Made by a program: the position numbers and the translations under genes. Of a stretch of DNA of 64,000 nucleotides, positions 1 through 9,363 are shown piece by piece (the stretch's first letter is position 1; each line of letters begins with the position of its first letter). The DNA lies in contig JBOFDS010000012.1 in the NCBI GenBank assembly GCA_051647245.1, forward strand, positions 248,001 to 312,000, read 5' to 3'. Under the pieces are notes generated by a model. It did not search any database, had not been told where the DNA came from, and saw only the letters and a program-made list of their open reading frames with translations. The stretch is from Brevinema_A sp051647245. GTDB taxonomy: Bacteria; Spirochaetota; Brevinematia; Brevinematales; Brevinemataceae.

Positions 1-474
1 ATCGTCAAGCCTGCCCACAACTACTCAAATATTCTTCGTATCATCCGAGATGTCTACTACCACCAAGCAAGTTCCCCTCGCACTAATCTCGACCAACTCT
101 TTCGCAGTGCTTATAATATGATCAAAAAAAAGGCTATCATCTTTGTCATCAGTGATTTCATTGATACTAATTACGAACAAGCCCTCGCTAATCTTGCGAA
201 AAAACATGATGTGATTCCTCTTGTTGTTTCTGATAAGCTTGAGCAAGAGTTTTCATTTGCATCTTTATTACCTGCAATGGCAGAGATCGAAGATCTTGAA
301 ACAGGGGAAACTCTTAGTGTATCCTTCAACAAAACATTGCTCAACACAAAACAAACCGTATCTCGTTACCAAAAATTATTTAAAAAACTTTCCCTAGATC
401 ACGCTGAAGTCAATGCAGAAACAGATTGTCTAAAGATCATCGACAGACTTCTACGAAAACGATCAGGTCGTTAA
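1..474 (+). CDS. DUF58 domain protein, C-terminal part only (runs in from the left edge)
   Basis: The frame is open from base 1 and ends at TAA 472-474; the start lies outside the window. The visible 157 residues have the C-terminal pattern of DUF58 proteins: a segment with RTNLDQLF, then a hydrophobic strand ending in ISDF (as in vWA-like folds), then a V-I-P-L-V-V strand. DUF58 proteins usually work with MoxR AAA ATPases and vWA (Bat) proteins. In this window those partners lie far away, at 23372-24355 and 59623-61579. The next gene starts 2 bases downstream, so the two are probably co-transcribed. An ATG at 118 is internal and not the true start. Confidence 0.75.
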   Translation: MVKPAHNYSNILRIIRDVYYHQASSPRTNLDQLFRSAYNMIKKKAIIFVISDFIDTNYEQALANLAKKHDVIPLVVSDKLEQEFSFASLLPAMAEIEDLETGETLSVSFNKTLLNTKQTVSRYQKLFKKLSLDHAEVNAETDCLKIIDRLLRKRSGR

Positions 475-476
475 AT

Positions 477-1406
477 ATGAATTCACTTATCCAATCAGCT
501 GTCAACGCCATTCACAACAATGAATGCGTCGTTTTTCCTACAGAGACAGTTTATGGTTTGGGTGCGAACGCTCTCTCAGAGCAAGCTGTAGCCAAGATTT
601 TTGAGCTAAAAAATCGCCCTCCTGCCAATCCTCTCATTGTTCATATCGCCCATCTAGATCAATGTCAAGATCTCACGACGGGCTTAAATTCCCTCGAAAA
701 AGATCTCTTCAATCATTTTTCACCAGGTGCTCTTTCCCTTGTCCTGCCTAAAAAAAGTACTGTGCCTGATATAGTCACAGGTGGTTTGGACAGTGTTGGG
801 GTGCGTATTCCCAATCATCCTATTGCTTTAGAATTTTTGACTGCGGTAGATAGGCCTATCTGTGCGCCTTCTGCAAATATTTCTGGGAAACCATCCCCTA
901 CCAGCTTCGAAATGGCTGAATTTTATATGAAAAATAAAGTACCTGTCATCCTTGATGGTGGCGATCTTGAGATAGGTATTGAGTCCACTGTCGTTAAAGT
1001 GGTCGGCGATCAGATTTATATTTTGAGAGCTGGATTTGTTACTGCAGAAATGATTTTTGCTCAAACAGGAATACAACCCATTTTGAACAATAAAGCATTA
1101 AGCAAGCAATCTCCTGGGACAAATTTCCCTCATTACAAGCCTAAAGCACAGATCAAAACCTTCGAATATCAACAAAAACCACAAATTATCAACACAGACG
1201 GGGTGTGGATTTTACATCTCAGTGATCTCGATACAAGCTGTGAAAGCAAACATTTCCACTCTGTGGCTGACTATGCTCATCATCTTTATGCGATTTTTTT
1301 TGAGTCCGATAAAAAAAATATTCAGACCATATATTGTGAACTCCCCCCTGCTACGAATGAAGGCCTAGCGTTGCGGGATAGATTAATTCGTGCAGCAGAG
1401 CAATAA
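477..1406 (+). CDS. tsaC: Sua5/TsaC threonylcarbamoyl-AMP synthase, long form
   Basis: This enzyme makes threonylcarbamoyl-AMP from threonine, bicarbonate and ATP for t6A37 of ANN-decoding tRNAs. The 309-residue protein has the YrdC core: FPTETVYGLG near residue 19, then KNRPPANPL, SPGALSLVL and APSANISGKPSPT. After residue 200 comes the linker SPGTNFPHYKP typical of Sua5, then a C-terminal Sua5 domain. So it is the two-domain form, not the short E. coli TsaC. An in-frame upstream ATG at 426 lies inside the DUF58 gene; ATG 477, just after that gene's stop, fits the family start. The partners tsaB, tsaD and tsaE are not in this window. Confidence 0.9.
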   Translation: MNSLIQSAVNAIHNNECVVFPTETVYGLGANALSEQAVAKIFELKNRPPANPLIVHIAHLDQCQDLTTGLNSLEKDLFNHFSPGALSLVLPKKSTVPDIVTGGLDSVGVRIPNHPIALEFLTAVDRPICAPSANISGKPSPTSFEMAEFYMKNKVPVILDGGDLEIGIESTVVKVVGDQIYILRAGFVTAEMIFAQTGIQPILNNKALSKQSPGTNFPHYKPKAQIKTFEYQQKPQIINTDGVWILHLSDLDTSCESKHFHSVADYAHHLYAIFFESDKKNIQTIYCELPPATNEGLALRDRLIRAAEQ

Positions 1407-1410
1407 AGCA

Positions 1411-1439
1411 TTGAAAACTATCAAAACTTATGCTATAAT
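1411..1439 (+). promoter_or_regulatory. sigma-70 promoter for glyQ
   Basis: TTGAAA at 1411-1416 and TATAAT at 1434-1439 are separated by 17 bases, with TGC just before the -10 (extended -10 form). The predicted start near 1446 gives a leader of about 25 bases before glyQ. Confidence 0.7.
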
Positions 1440-1469
1440 AATATGAATTATTGAGCGATTGAGGAAAAA

Positions 1470-2348
1470 ATGAACACTCCATTGACATTTCAGGAAATTA
1501 TTTTTAAATTAAAAGAATTCTGGGCAAAACAAGACTGCTTACTTCGTGAACCTTACGACCTTGAAAAAGGTGCTGGCACTTTCAACCCCGATACTTTTTT
1601 ACGTTCTTTAGGGGACAAACCTTGGCGTGTGGCATACGCAGAGCCTTGTCGTCGTCCTGGGGATGGGCGTTATGGTGAAAATCCTAACCGCATGGGATTC
1701 TATTATCAATTCCAAGCCCTGCTCAAACCTGCTCCTGAAAATATTTTAGAATTATATATCGAAAGTTTAGAATATCTTGGCATTGACACCAAAAAGCATG
1801 ATTTACGTTTTGTACATGACGATTGGAAGTCACCAACCCTCGGTGCTTGGGGATTGGGCTGGGAAGTGTGGCTCGATGGTATGGAAATTACACAATTTAC
1901 CTACTTCCAGCAAGTCGGTGGTATTTCTTTACCTTCCGTGCCTGCCGAAATCACCTACGGAACAGAGCGTATTGCGATGTACCTTCAAGGTGTTGACCAC
2001 TTCAAGGATATTCAATGGAATGATACCACAACTTACGGTGATCTTCATCTTGATTCGGAGTGGGATTACTCTACTTACTCTTTCAAAGTCGCAGATCAAG
2101 GTCTTTACTTCGAGCTTTTTGATAAGTTTGAAAAAGAATTTGAGCGTGTGATGAGTCACGAAGATGTTGCAATCTTTGCAGCTTATGACTTTGCGATTAA
2201 GTGTTCTCATATTTTTAATACTTTAGGATCACTCGGAGCAATCTCTGTTACCGAGCGTGAATCTTATATTCTTCGTGTTCGCTCGATGACGTCAAAAGTT
2301 GCTCAAGCTTGGGTAGCCCGTTTAGAACAAAAACAGCAAAGTCTCTAA
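1470..2348 (+). CDS. glyQ: Glycine--tRNA ligase alpha subunit
   Basis: GlyQ is the catalytic class II subunit of the bacterial alpha2beta2 glycyl-tRNA synthetase. The 292-residue protein has hallmark stretches: TFQEIIFKLKEFWAKQDC at the N-terminus, KGAGTFNPDTFLR, the motif 2 region EPCRRPGDGRYGENPNR, and WEVWLDGMEITQFTYFQQ. Length matches the family (about 290-300). A GAGG ribosome site lies upstream of ATG 1470. The beta-subunit gene glyS, often adjacent, is not next to it: a terminator and a convergent gene follow. A separate glyS must exist elsewhere, because GlyQ alone lacks the tRNA-binding subunit. Confidence 0.97.
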   Translation: MNTPLTFQEIIFKLKEFWAKQDCLLREPYDLEKGAGTFNPDTFLRSLGDKPWRVAYAEPCRRPGDGRYGENPNRMGFYYQFQALLKPAPENILELYIESLEYLGIDTKKHDLRFVHDDWKSPTLGAWGLGWEVWLDGMEITQFTYFQQVGGISLPSVPAEITYGTERIAMYLQGVDHFKDIQWNDTTTYGDLHLDSEWDYSTYSFKVADQGLYFELFDKFEKEFERVMSHEDVAIFAAYDFAIKCSHIFNTLGSLGAISVTERESYILRVRSMTSKVAQAWVARLEQKQQSL

Positions 2349-2353
2349 ATAAA

Positions 2354-2380
2354 AAAGCACCGATTTATCCTCGGTGCTTT
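2354..2380. terminator. Bidirectional terminator between glyQ and cvpA-like gene
   Basis: A perfect 10-base inverted repeat, AAAGCACCGA with TCGGTGCTTT and a 7-base loop, lies between two convergent stops. The A and T tails suit both strands. Confidence 0.85.
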
Positions 2381-2394
2381 ATCTATATCTTCTT

Positions 2395-2901
2395 TTAATA
2401 ACGAATCAATCGCTTAAAGGCTGGAAATTGTGTGCCAAACATAAAAATAATCTTCTCAGACCAAAAAGCACAGAACATCGATACGGGGTAAGGAGTCATA
2501 TCCACCCAACGAAGAGCCATAGCCCAATACACCGCCAATCCAATAAGTACCATCATTTGTGCTGCACCAAAAACAGCTCCAAGAAGGAAATCCAACTCTC
2601 CTAACTGCCAACTACGAAGGACTTGTGTAACATTATAAGCAAATCTTGTAATAATCGTATGGATAATAGCAAAAATCAAAATAGCTACCAAAAAAAGTAC
2701 TAAAACATTGTTCGCTTTAGACGGAATGACAAGAGCTGTTAGTGAATGAGTAAAATTCATCGATACAATCACCGCAAGAAGCACACTAAACCACGAAAAG
2801 AAAATCTGAACAAAGCCTTTCGACATACCTATGATCACACCTATAACAATAGTAACAATCACACCATATTCGATTAACTGACCAAGATGGTTAAATGCCA
2901 T
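2395..2901 (-). CDS. cvpA: CvpA family membrane protein
   Basis: The 168-residue protein has four predicted membrane segments (about residues 10-27, 33-50, 65-85 and 103-125). The spacing and the GxxxGMSKG-type turn after helix 1 are those of the CvpA/colicin V production family. In E. coli, CvpA sits in the inner membrane and is linked to envelope stress and bile tolerance; its mechanism is unclear. The C-terminus is short and basic. The gene is monocistronic and faces away from ptsI. The family assignment rests on topology and a few short motifs, so it is less certain than for the enzymes nearby. Confidence 0.65.
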   Translation of the reverse strand: MAFNHLGQLIEYGVIVTIVIGVIIGMSKGFVQIFFSWFSVLLAVIVSMNFTHSLTALVIPSKANNVLVLFLVAILIFAIIHTIITRFAYNVTQVLRSWQLGELDFLLGAVFGAAQMMVLIGLAVYWAMALRWVDMTPYPVSMFCAFWSEKIIFMFGTQFPAFKRLIRY

Positions 2902-2984
2902 AATACACTCCCTGAAAGATAATTATATTTAATATCGATAATTTTATAAAAAAGATTATGAATATAGAGATATTTTTCATAAAA

Positions 2985-3013
2985 TTGTTTTTTTATGAAA
3001 TTTTTCGTATAAT
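2985..3013 (+). promoter_or_regulatory. sigma-70 promoter for ptsI
   Basis: TTGTTT at 2985-2990 and TATAAT at 3008-3013 have a 17-base spacer. They sit about 45 bases before the ptsI ATG. The -35 is weak and the -10 is perfect. Confidence 0.55.
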
Positions 3014-3059
3014 ATGTAATAAGAGTACATTTCAATTTAATAAGAAAGAGGACCAAAGC

Positions 3060-4811
3060 ATGATTAAATTATATGGAATTCCTATTGGTTATGGAATCAG
3101 AATTGGCTCTGTGTTAATTAAGAGTGACCCAAATCAAGATCTATGTTTTACGGGTATTACAGCCGACCAAGTGGCGAATGAAATGGAAAAATATCAATCT
3201 GCATTGTCTGAATTAACAGCAGATATTGATCAAATGAAATCTAATACCACTTCTAATATCATCTCAAAACAAATGATAGATCTTTATCATTCCATTGTTC
3301 AGGATCCTTTCTTCAAAACTACCATCCTTAATCACATCAAAGAACAAACCATATCCGCTCAACAAGCACTCCATGACAAGCTAAAGTTTATGGAAGCTGA
3401 ATTTGCGAAGATCCCTAACGAATACCTAAAAACTCGTTTCATTGATTTTAAATCGATTGGTAATCAATTGATGCATAAATTAGATGGAATAAAATTAGAT
3501 CAAATCACAGAACCTATCATTTTAGTGGCAAAAGAACTTTCTGCAGCAGAATTACTAGGTTTGAACATGAATAATATTCTAGCAGTTGTTCTTGAAAAAG
3601 GTGGAGGCTCCACCTCTCATTCAGCTATTTTATTAAATAGTATGGAGATTCCTGCCATTTTTGGGGTAGAAAATCTTCTCAAAATGCTCAAAAATAATGA
3701 TAAAATCATTGTCGATGCTCACCAAGGTAAGATTATCACCCACCCTTCAGATGCTCTTGTTTCATATTATGAAGTGTTACATCAGAAATATCGTGAATAC
3801 CACAAAACACTATGTCAAACAGCTAGTCGTCCTTCTGTGACCAAAGACGGTGTTACTTTATCTATCATGACAAATGCTGGAAATATAGAAGATGTTAAGA
3901 TTGCTTGTCGTCACCAGGCTGATGCGGTAGGATTATTACGGACAGAAATTTTCAGTATGACTTGTAATCAATTAGCACACGATGACAAAACAATGAATCA
4001 CTATTGTTGTATGATGGCAGAACTCCCAAACAAATCTTTCACCGTAAGAACGATAGATCTTGGTGGGGATAAATTTTTATCATTTGAAAACAGTGATACT
4101 GTTGAAGCAAATCCATACCTCGGATATCGATCCACAAGATATTTTTTAGATAATCCGACGATTCTCAAAGATCAAATCAGAATGCTCATCAAATTACATG
4201 ATCAGAATCCTCACATTAAGATTATGTTTCCTTTTGTAAGTACGGTAGAGGATATTATTGAACTTAAAAAGATCTACATGGAATGTTGGCACGAAACACA
4301 TGAAGAGCCTAACACTATTCCTATCGGGATGATGGCTGAAGTTCCTTCTGTGTTTATTTGTATTGAAGATTTCCTCCCACATGTTGATTTTATCAGTATT
4401 GGAACCAATGATCTTACTCAATATGTCCTTGCTACTGACAGAGGAAATCCTCATGTCTCAGACTACTTCCAAATGGGTAATCCTGCTGTATTAAAGCTTA
4501 TCTACCATGCAATCAAAGAATGTGCCAAAGCAAATATTCCTCTTTCTATGTGTGGGGAGCTTGCGAGAGAGCCCATCTATGCACGCTTACTTTTAGGTAT
4601 GGGGCTACGTGAATTTAGTATGTCTCCAAAATCCATTCCCTTGATCAAATATATTCTTATCAATAGCGATACAAAAGAGTGCCAAAACCTCTGGGAACAA
4701 GTCAAACACAAATCTCAAGAACGAGAAATCACAGATCTACTCAAAGAAGACCTCGGTAAATTTTTATACGCACAAAATATGTACTTTGATAGAGAATTTG
4801 TGAACCAATAA
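3060..4811 (+). CDS. ptsI: PTS enzyme I (phosphoenolpyruvate-protein phosphotransferase)
   Basis: Enzyme I transfers phosphate from PEP to HPr, the first step of all PTS sugar uptake. ATG 3060 with AAGAGGA upstream gives 583 residues, the usual length. Visible motifs are GGSTSHSAI (phosphorylated His, near residue 187), RTEIF and the PEP-site stretch SIGTNDLTQYVLATDR. The catalytic cysteine lies in MCGELA near residue 500. An in-frame start at 2958 would add 34 AT-rich-encoded residues and place translation upstream of the likely promoter, so I reject it. ptsH (HPr) is not adjacent. A PTS EIIC that would depend on this enzyme is at 20138-21397. Confidence 0.96.
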   Translation: MIKLYGIPIGYGIRIGSVLIKSDPNQDLCFTGITADQVANEMEKYQSALSELTADIDQMKSNTTSNIISKQMIDLYHSIVQDPFFKTTILNHIKEQTISAQQALHDKLKFMEAEFAKIPNEYLKTRFIDFKSIGNQLMHKLDGIKLDQITEPIILVAKELSAAELLGLNMNNILAVVLEKGGGSTSHSAILLNSMEIPAIFGVENLLKMLKNNDKIIVDAHQGKIITHPSDALVSYYEVLHQKYREYHKTLCQTASRPSVTKDGVTLSIMTNAGNIEDVKIACRHQADAVGLLRTEIFSMTCNQLAHDDKTMNHYCCMMAELPNKSFTVRTIDLGGDKFLSFENSDTVEANPYLGYRSTRYFLDNPTILKDQIRMLIKLHDQNPHIKIMFPFVSTVEDIIELKKIYMECWHETHEEPNTIPIGMMAEVPSVFICIEDFLPHVDFISIGTNDLTQYVLATDRGNPHVSDYFQMGNPAVLKLIYHAIKECAKANIPLSMCGELAREPIYARLLLGMGLREFSMSPKSIPLIKYILINSDTKECQNLWEQVKHKSQEREITDLLKEDLGKFLYAQNMYFDREFVNQ

Positions 4812-4825
4812 AGGAGCTTTTACTT

Positions 4826-5440
4826 ATGATAGCAGCAATATCAGGTACCATCATCGACAAAACCGCCCCAAAACTCATCATTAAAACACCTTCTGGGGTT
4901 TTCTATGAGGTGCTTGTTTCGGATCAGCTCCTTCAAAACTGTCCCGATATCAATCAGGAGATTCTTGTTTATACATCGCTCATCGTTCGTGAGCAAGAGA
5001 TGTATCTGGTTGGATTTCTTAGTCAAGGTGAGAAAAATCTCTTTGAAATCCTCATCACCGCGAAAGGAATTGGACCCAAGCAAGGAATCAAAATCCTCGG
5101 CGAAATGTCAGGATCTGCGCTCCGTACAGCGATTGTCTCTGGGGACACATCTAGTCTTTCTCGTATCAAAGGAATCTCAAGTAAGAAAGCAGAGCAATTG
5201 ATCCTTGATCTTCGTGAAAAAATGCAAAAAGCAATGGGTGATTTTGATATCAAAAGCATCGCAACAGATCCAATTAGCAAGAAAAAAACAGAGTTGTTAC
5301 TCACAATGCGTGCTCTTGGCTACACAGATGGCGAAATCAAAAAACCTCTGGATGCCTTTTTTGAGACACAGGACACATCTCGTCCTACAGAGAATCTCGT
5401 AACAGAATTTTTAGCGCTCTTGGTCGCAAATAAAATTTAG
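4826..5440 (+). CDS. ruvA: Holliday junction branch migration protein RuvA
   Basis: RuvA tetramers bind four-way junctions and load the RuvB motor during recombination repair. The 204-residue protein starts MIAAISGTI, has an OB-fold domain (1-62), helix-hairpin-helix motifs around AKGIGPKQGIKILGEM and IKGISSKKAEQLI, and a C-terminal domain III that contacts RuvB. The start has a clear GGAG site. It lies 14 bases after ptsI and 10 before the DUF327 gene, suggesting one operon. ruvB and ruvC are not in the window. Confidence 0.95.
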   Translation: MIAAISGTIIDKTAPKLIIKTPSGVFYEVLVSDQLLQNCPDINQEILVYTSLIVREQEMYLVGFLSQGEKNLFEILITAKGIGPKQGIKILGEMSGSALRTAIVSGDTSSLSRIKGISSKKAEQLILDLREKMQKAMGDFDIKSIATDPISKKKTELLLTMRALGYTDGEIKKPLDAFFETQDTSRPTENLVTEFLALLVANKI

Positions 5441-5450
5441 AGGAAATCGG

Positions 5451-5927
5451 ATGAAAATTATTCCTAGTGCCCCCCAAAAGAAATCCTTAACAAACAGTTC
5501 TAAAAAAGAATCAGTGAAGGCAAAAAGTGGATCCTTCATGAAGATGATAGATGACAATTCTGAAGAAGAAATGATCATCGCAAGTATTTTCAGTGATCCA
5601 GACACCGTCCTTAACAATCTCTCGCTCCTTGCAGAAGAAGTGGATCGTTTAGGGGAAGAATTGTCCGAAAAGCCTTTACCAGAAAATTTTAATAAATACA
5701 AAAAACACATCAAATTATTACTCAAAAGTGTTACAAAAAATGTAGAAATCCAAGAAATCACAGCTCGTGTCGGTATCACTAGAACCAAATTATATCGCAC
5801 AGCTCAAGCCATAGATCAAGCGCTTGCTGATCTCGCAGAAAAAATCCTCTTTGATGAAAAAAATCGAATGGATATTTTGAAGTTGACTGGCCACCTCAAA
5901 GGATTGATTTTAGATCTTTTAGCATAA
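5451..5927 (+). CDS. DUF327 (YaaR-like) family protein
   Basis: The 158-residue protein has a polar, lysine-rich N-terminus (1-30) followed by an all-helical region. It resembles DUF327/YaaR proteins: a segment LLAEEVDRLGEELSEKP, then NKYKKHIKLLLKSV, and a C-terminal helix ending GHLKGLILDLLA. The family has no established biochemical role. The gene has a GAGG site and lies 10 bases after ruvA, ahead of a strong terminator. So it is the last gene of the ptsI-ruvA transcript. Family call made by eye. Confidence 0.6.
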   Translation: MKIIPSAPQKKSLTNSSKKESVKAKSGSFMKMIDDNSEEEMIIASIFSDPDTVLNNLSLLAEEVDRLGEELSEKPLPENFNKYKKHIKLLLKSVTKNVEIQEITARVGITRTKLYRTAQAIDQALADLAEKILFDEKNRMDILKLTGHLKGLILDLLA

Positions 5928-5929
5928 TA

Positions 5930-5956
5930 AAAGCCCTCATTTCTGAGGGCTTTTTT
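5930..5956. terminator. Bidirectional terminator
   Basis: Inverted repeat AAAGCCCTCA / TGAGGGCTTT with a 4-base loop, followed by six T on the + strand. It sits between two convergent genes and so serves both. Confidence 0.9.
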
Positions 5957-5960
5957 GTGT

Positions 5961-8900
5961 TTATTTAGGTTCTTTTAGTAAGATGAGAGCGTTGTCCACA
6001 GCTTTATCAAAAAGTTGCTCTGTTTGATTTTTATCCCAAGGAATTTCGATTTCTTTGCCTTCTTTAATATTAAAGAGGAAAATCTTATCAACGGGATGGC
6101 CTGATTTCTCAGATAGAAGTGCATAATAAGCAATTTGTCGCGAGTAACGTTCCAAATTTTTCGGACTGACGGACAGTTTATAGTCAACAATCATGTGCCC
6201 TTGATCCGAAGAAATGTAGGTATCAGCAGTAGATCGGACAATAATATTCTCTTTAATCAAGCAAACGACCTGACGCTCTTTATCCTGCACAGGGCTATTA
6301 CGTAAGACTTCTTGATAAAAAGGCGAATCCCAGTAAGAGAAAGCATAATCCAAAACACTCGCAAAGACAGCATTCTTGTCAAGATGGTGGGTCTCAAGAT
6401 AACGTTTTGCCTGTTCAAAACTTGGCGCATCAAATTTCTGTAATAATTCGTGAACTAAAGCACCTTCGTCCGCTTGAGTGAGAGAAAGCGAATGGTCTTC
6501 ACTGATTTCTTGAAACTTTTCCAAAATATCAAAAGAGTGGAGACGGTACTTATCATAGAATTGATCAGGTGCAAACTCCGCATCCAAGAGTAAAGACACA
6601 GATAAAAATTGGGGCAATTCTTCAAAGGATTGTTTTTGAGATTGAAGAGAATCAAATCTTTTTTGGTACTCCTCAAAGGAATCTCGAGTATTTTGAGAGT
6701 GTTTATGTTTAAAAATATCCGGAAGATCCAAACATTTTGCATCATTTTGGAGAACATTTTCGACTAATTCCTTATTTAAAAACGACTCCCATTGTGTTTG
6801 AAACGCAACGCCTTTTTTAAATCCAGATGAGAGTCCACAGTATACAAATCGCTTTTTCGCACGCGTCAAGGCAACATAAGCCAAACGTTTCTCCTCAGAA
6901 GTGTTGTCGATCTTGTAAAAGTCGTCTACAGACTGCGCTATCTGCCCCCTCCCAAACACAGTAAACGCGAGAAGCCCTTTTTGATATAATGAGTGTCGGG
7001 TATTTTTTTCTTTCGTATTAGCAGAATGAACATAGACTACATATGGCGACTCAAGACCTTTCGAGCTATGGAGCGTCATCAGACGAAGTGTGTCACCATC
7101 CTCACCAGAAAATTCAGACTCATAAATCTGAGGTTTTTTGTTATCAATAAATTGCACAAATTCCGCTAAATTCATAGAACGTTTTTGATTAATATTCTTT
7201 GCTTCATCCACGAACAAACGAAGTGTCGCCAAAGCATCACCAGCATTCTGGAATGACAATAAAAATTCTTCATAGGCAAGGCGTTTGATCACGATATTGA
7301 TAAATTCTTCAATAGAAATTCTATCCTTCAACAAAATTAAATCATCTAAAATTTTTCTATCAGTAAGATTGAGCATATCATAAAGAGATTTCTGCTGAAG
7401 ACGACACTGAGAAAGCATTGTTGTAATTTCATCGTCTGTTTTACGGAAAAACGGAGTCTTCAGTAACTCAACCATTGTCAAATTATGATAAGGCCTGATA
7501 ATAGCACGTAAAAAACTCATCAAAGAAGAGAGATACTCACTATCCCAAAGAAGATTTTTGATAGAAGATGAAATAGGAAGATCTGGGTAATATTTTTTGA
7601 TCAGGTAATAGAATTTTATAATATGTCTGTTTCTATGAAAAAGTACCATAATTTCATGAGCTTGAATACCTGATTTGAGCATTTCATCGATAATGATGAG
7701 CGCATCCTTAAAGCTTTTATCCTCGGCATCGGCTTTGATGACTTTTGTATCTTCATCCGTGCCTAAGGCTAATGTATAAGTAAATTCGCCATGATCATTG
7801 TTATTAGACTGCTGGTCATGGTACACGATCCCAGATTGATCCTTCCCAAAAATATCTCCAAAAAGACGATTGACAATATCTACGTAAGATTTGGCAGAAC
7901 GATAGTTTGTATTGAGATATTTGACCATGTGTCCTTTATCCTGAAATTCTTGAACTGTTTTTTGAAAGACATAGACATTTGCCTTACGAAAACTATAAAT
8001 AGATTGTTTTGGATCACCCACAAAAAACGGTGTAATCCTATCATTACTCAAAATAAGATCAAAAATCTCTTTCTGCAGATCTGAGGTATCTTGATATTCA
8101 TCAGCAAAGAAAAATCGTATACGTGATTGGATTTTTTTGAGAAAATGACTCTGATTCAAAGAATCTAAAAAGAGAAGCTCACTCTCTGAAAACGAAATCT
8201 CTTGATTTTCTTGTTGTTTTTCTTTAAGAATAACATCACAAAGCTCAGAAACAGGCAGCAATAAAGGCATCATGAGGCGATAAAGAACATCGATAAAGCG
8301 TCGGTAGGCAGCCTCGGATTCAGCACGAAGAGCATTCACATCTTCATTTTTAACTGGCTTATCTATTTTATAGTTACCAATCAAACTAGGAAAAAAGAGC
8401 TCTGTCAAAGTACCTGACTCGATTTTTTTAAGATTTTGATAGAAAGATTCGTTCGTAGAAGTTAGCTTACCGTTACTTTTTTGAAGACGTTCTTGCTCTA
8501 AAACAGCAAGAAATTCATCGCGGCTTTGTTCAAGTCGTGTCCAGATTCTTTGTTTTGGATTATCACTTTGAACGACTTCCGCAATAAAATCCTTCCACTG
8601 GAGATAGCTGGAATCTTCAAGACTCTTTTCAATAGCTCGTGTACCAAAATCAGAAATAAATGTACGTAACTGAGTGAAAATTTGATTCCAAAGAGTTAGC
8701 CCACACAAAGAGACCCCTATTTCAAAGTGTTTTTGTGCAGGATGATTATGATAATATTTTGAGAGCAGACCTTGAAGGAGTTGTGTTTGACTTTCTTGTT
8801 CCGTAATAGAAACATTATAGCCTTGATCTTCAGGAGTACCAATATCAAAACTCAAATCCAAAGAATTAGTATACAAAGCCTGAAGGATAAAAGCACTGAT

Positions 8901-9293
8901 CGTAGTAATAGAAAGCGAAGGCAAGAGGTCATTGATCTGCTCACGAATATCTGCTAAGTAGCTCATGATCTCGTTTTTTGAGACAGGAAAGGTGCCACAA
9001 AATTGCTCAAGTTGATCAAGGAAATAATCCAACTCACCCCCATCCCAAAGTTCTTCGAGACGCTTTCGGATACGGATTTTCATTTCTGTTGCAGCCTTCT
9101 TTGTAAAGGTCAAGGCCACAATAGAGTGGAAAGCTTCAGAAATGGATTTATTTTCATAAATAAGAAGATAAAGAAAAGACGCCACCCAGCGTTCTGTCAA
9201 AATCGTTGTTTTACCACTACCAGCAGAAGCTTCTAGGATAGTTCCTTTATTTACATCAAAAATAATACTAGGATCATCAAAGGTTAAGGGCAT
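5961..9293 (-). CDS. AddA-like UvrD-family helicase with C-terminal nuclease domain
   Basis: This 1110-residue superfamily 1 helicase probably resects double-strand DNA ends for recombination. The Walker A motif ASAGSGKTT is at residues 22-30. Further motifs include FTKKAATEM, ADEYQDTS (Walker B), GDPKQSIYSFRKA, TLHSSKGLESPYV and YVALTRAKKRF. The C-terminus has a RecB/AddA-type PD-(D/E)XK nuclease: HELLQKF, then IVDYKLS with Q-I-A-Y-Y. This two-domain layout matches AddA/RecB-type subunits. No AddB, RecC or RecD gene lies beside it, so the partner is elsewhere or the family is a stand-alone variant. A GAGGAAC site precedes ATG 9293. Confidence 0.85.
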   Translation of the reverse strand: MPLTFDDPSIIFDVNKGTILEASAGSGKTTILTERWVASFLYLLIYENKSISEAFHSIVALTFTKKAATEMKIRIRKRLEELWDGGELDYFLDQLEQFCGTFPVSKNEIMSYLADIREQINDLLPSLSITTISAFILQALYTNSLDLSFDIGTPEDQGYNVSITEQESQTQLLQGLLSKYYHNHPAQKHFEIGVSLCGLTLWNQIFTQLRTFISDFGTRAIEKSLEDSSYLQWKDFIAEVVQSDNPKQRIWTRLEQSRDEFLAVLEQERLQKSNGKLTSTNESFYQNLKKIESGTLTELFFPSLIGNYKIDKPVKNEDVNALRAESEAAYRRFIDVLYRLMMPLLLPVSELCDVILKEKQQENQEISFSESELLFLDSLNQSHFLKKIQSRIRFFFADEYQDTSDLQKEIFDLILSNDRITPFFVGDPKQSIYSFRKANVYVFQKTVQEFQDKGHMVKYLNTNYRSAKSYVDIVNRLFGDIFGKDQSGIVYHDQQSNNNDHGEFTYTLALGTDEDTKVIKADAEDKSFKDALIIIDEMLKSGIQAHEIMVLFHRNRHIIKFYYLIKKYYPDLPISSSIKNLLWDSEYLSSLMSFLRAIIRPYHNLTMVELLKTPFFRKTDDEITTMLSQCRLQQKSLYDMLNLTDRKILDDLILLKDRISIEEFINIVIKRLAYEEFLLSFQNAGDALATLRLFVDEAKNINQKRSMNLAEFVQFIDNKKPQIYESEFSGEDGDTLRLMTLHSSKGLESPYVVYVHSANTKEKNTRHSLYQKGLLAFTVFGRGQIAQSVDDFYKIDNTSEEKRLAYVALTRAKKRFVYCGLSSGFKKGVAFQTQWESFLNKELVENVLQNDAKCLDLPDIFKHKHSQNTRDSFEEYQKRFDSLQSQKQSFEELPQFLSVSLLLDAEFAPDQFYDKYRLHSFDILEKFQEISEDHSLSLTQADEGALVHELLQKFDAPSFEQAKRYLETHHLDKNAVFASVLDYAFSYWDSPFYQEVLRNSPVQDKERQVVCLIKENIIVRSTADTYISSDQGHMIVDYKLSVSPKNLERYSRQIAYYALLSEKSGHPVDKIFLFNIKEGKEIEIPWDKNQTEQLFDKAVDNALILLKEPK

Positions 9294-9308
9294 AAGTTCC
9301 TCATATAC

Positions 9309-9340
9309 AAAAATAAGCCACTCAATGGCAGCTTATTTTT
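9309..9340 (-). terminator. Terminator after the secreted repeat protein gene
   Basis: A 10-base AT-rich inverted repeat, AAAAATAAGC / GCTTATTTTT, sits between the stop of the 9364-9837 gene and the start of the helicase gene. It probably separates their transcripts, at least partly. Confidence 0.55.
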
Positions 9341-9363
9341 GATTTTCTAAATTTAGAGTAAGA

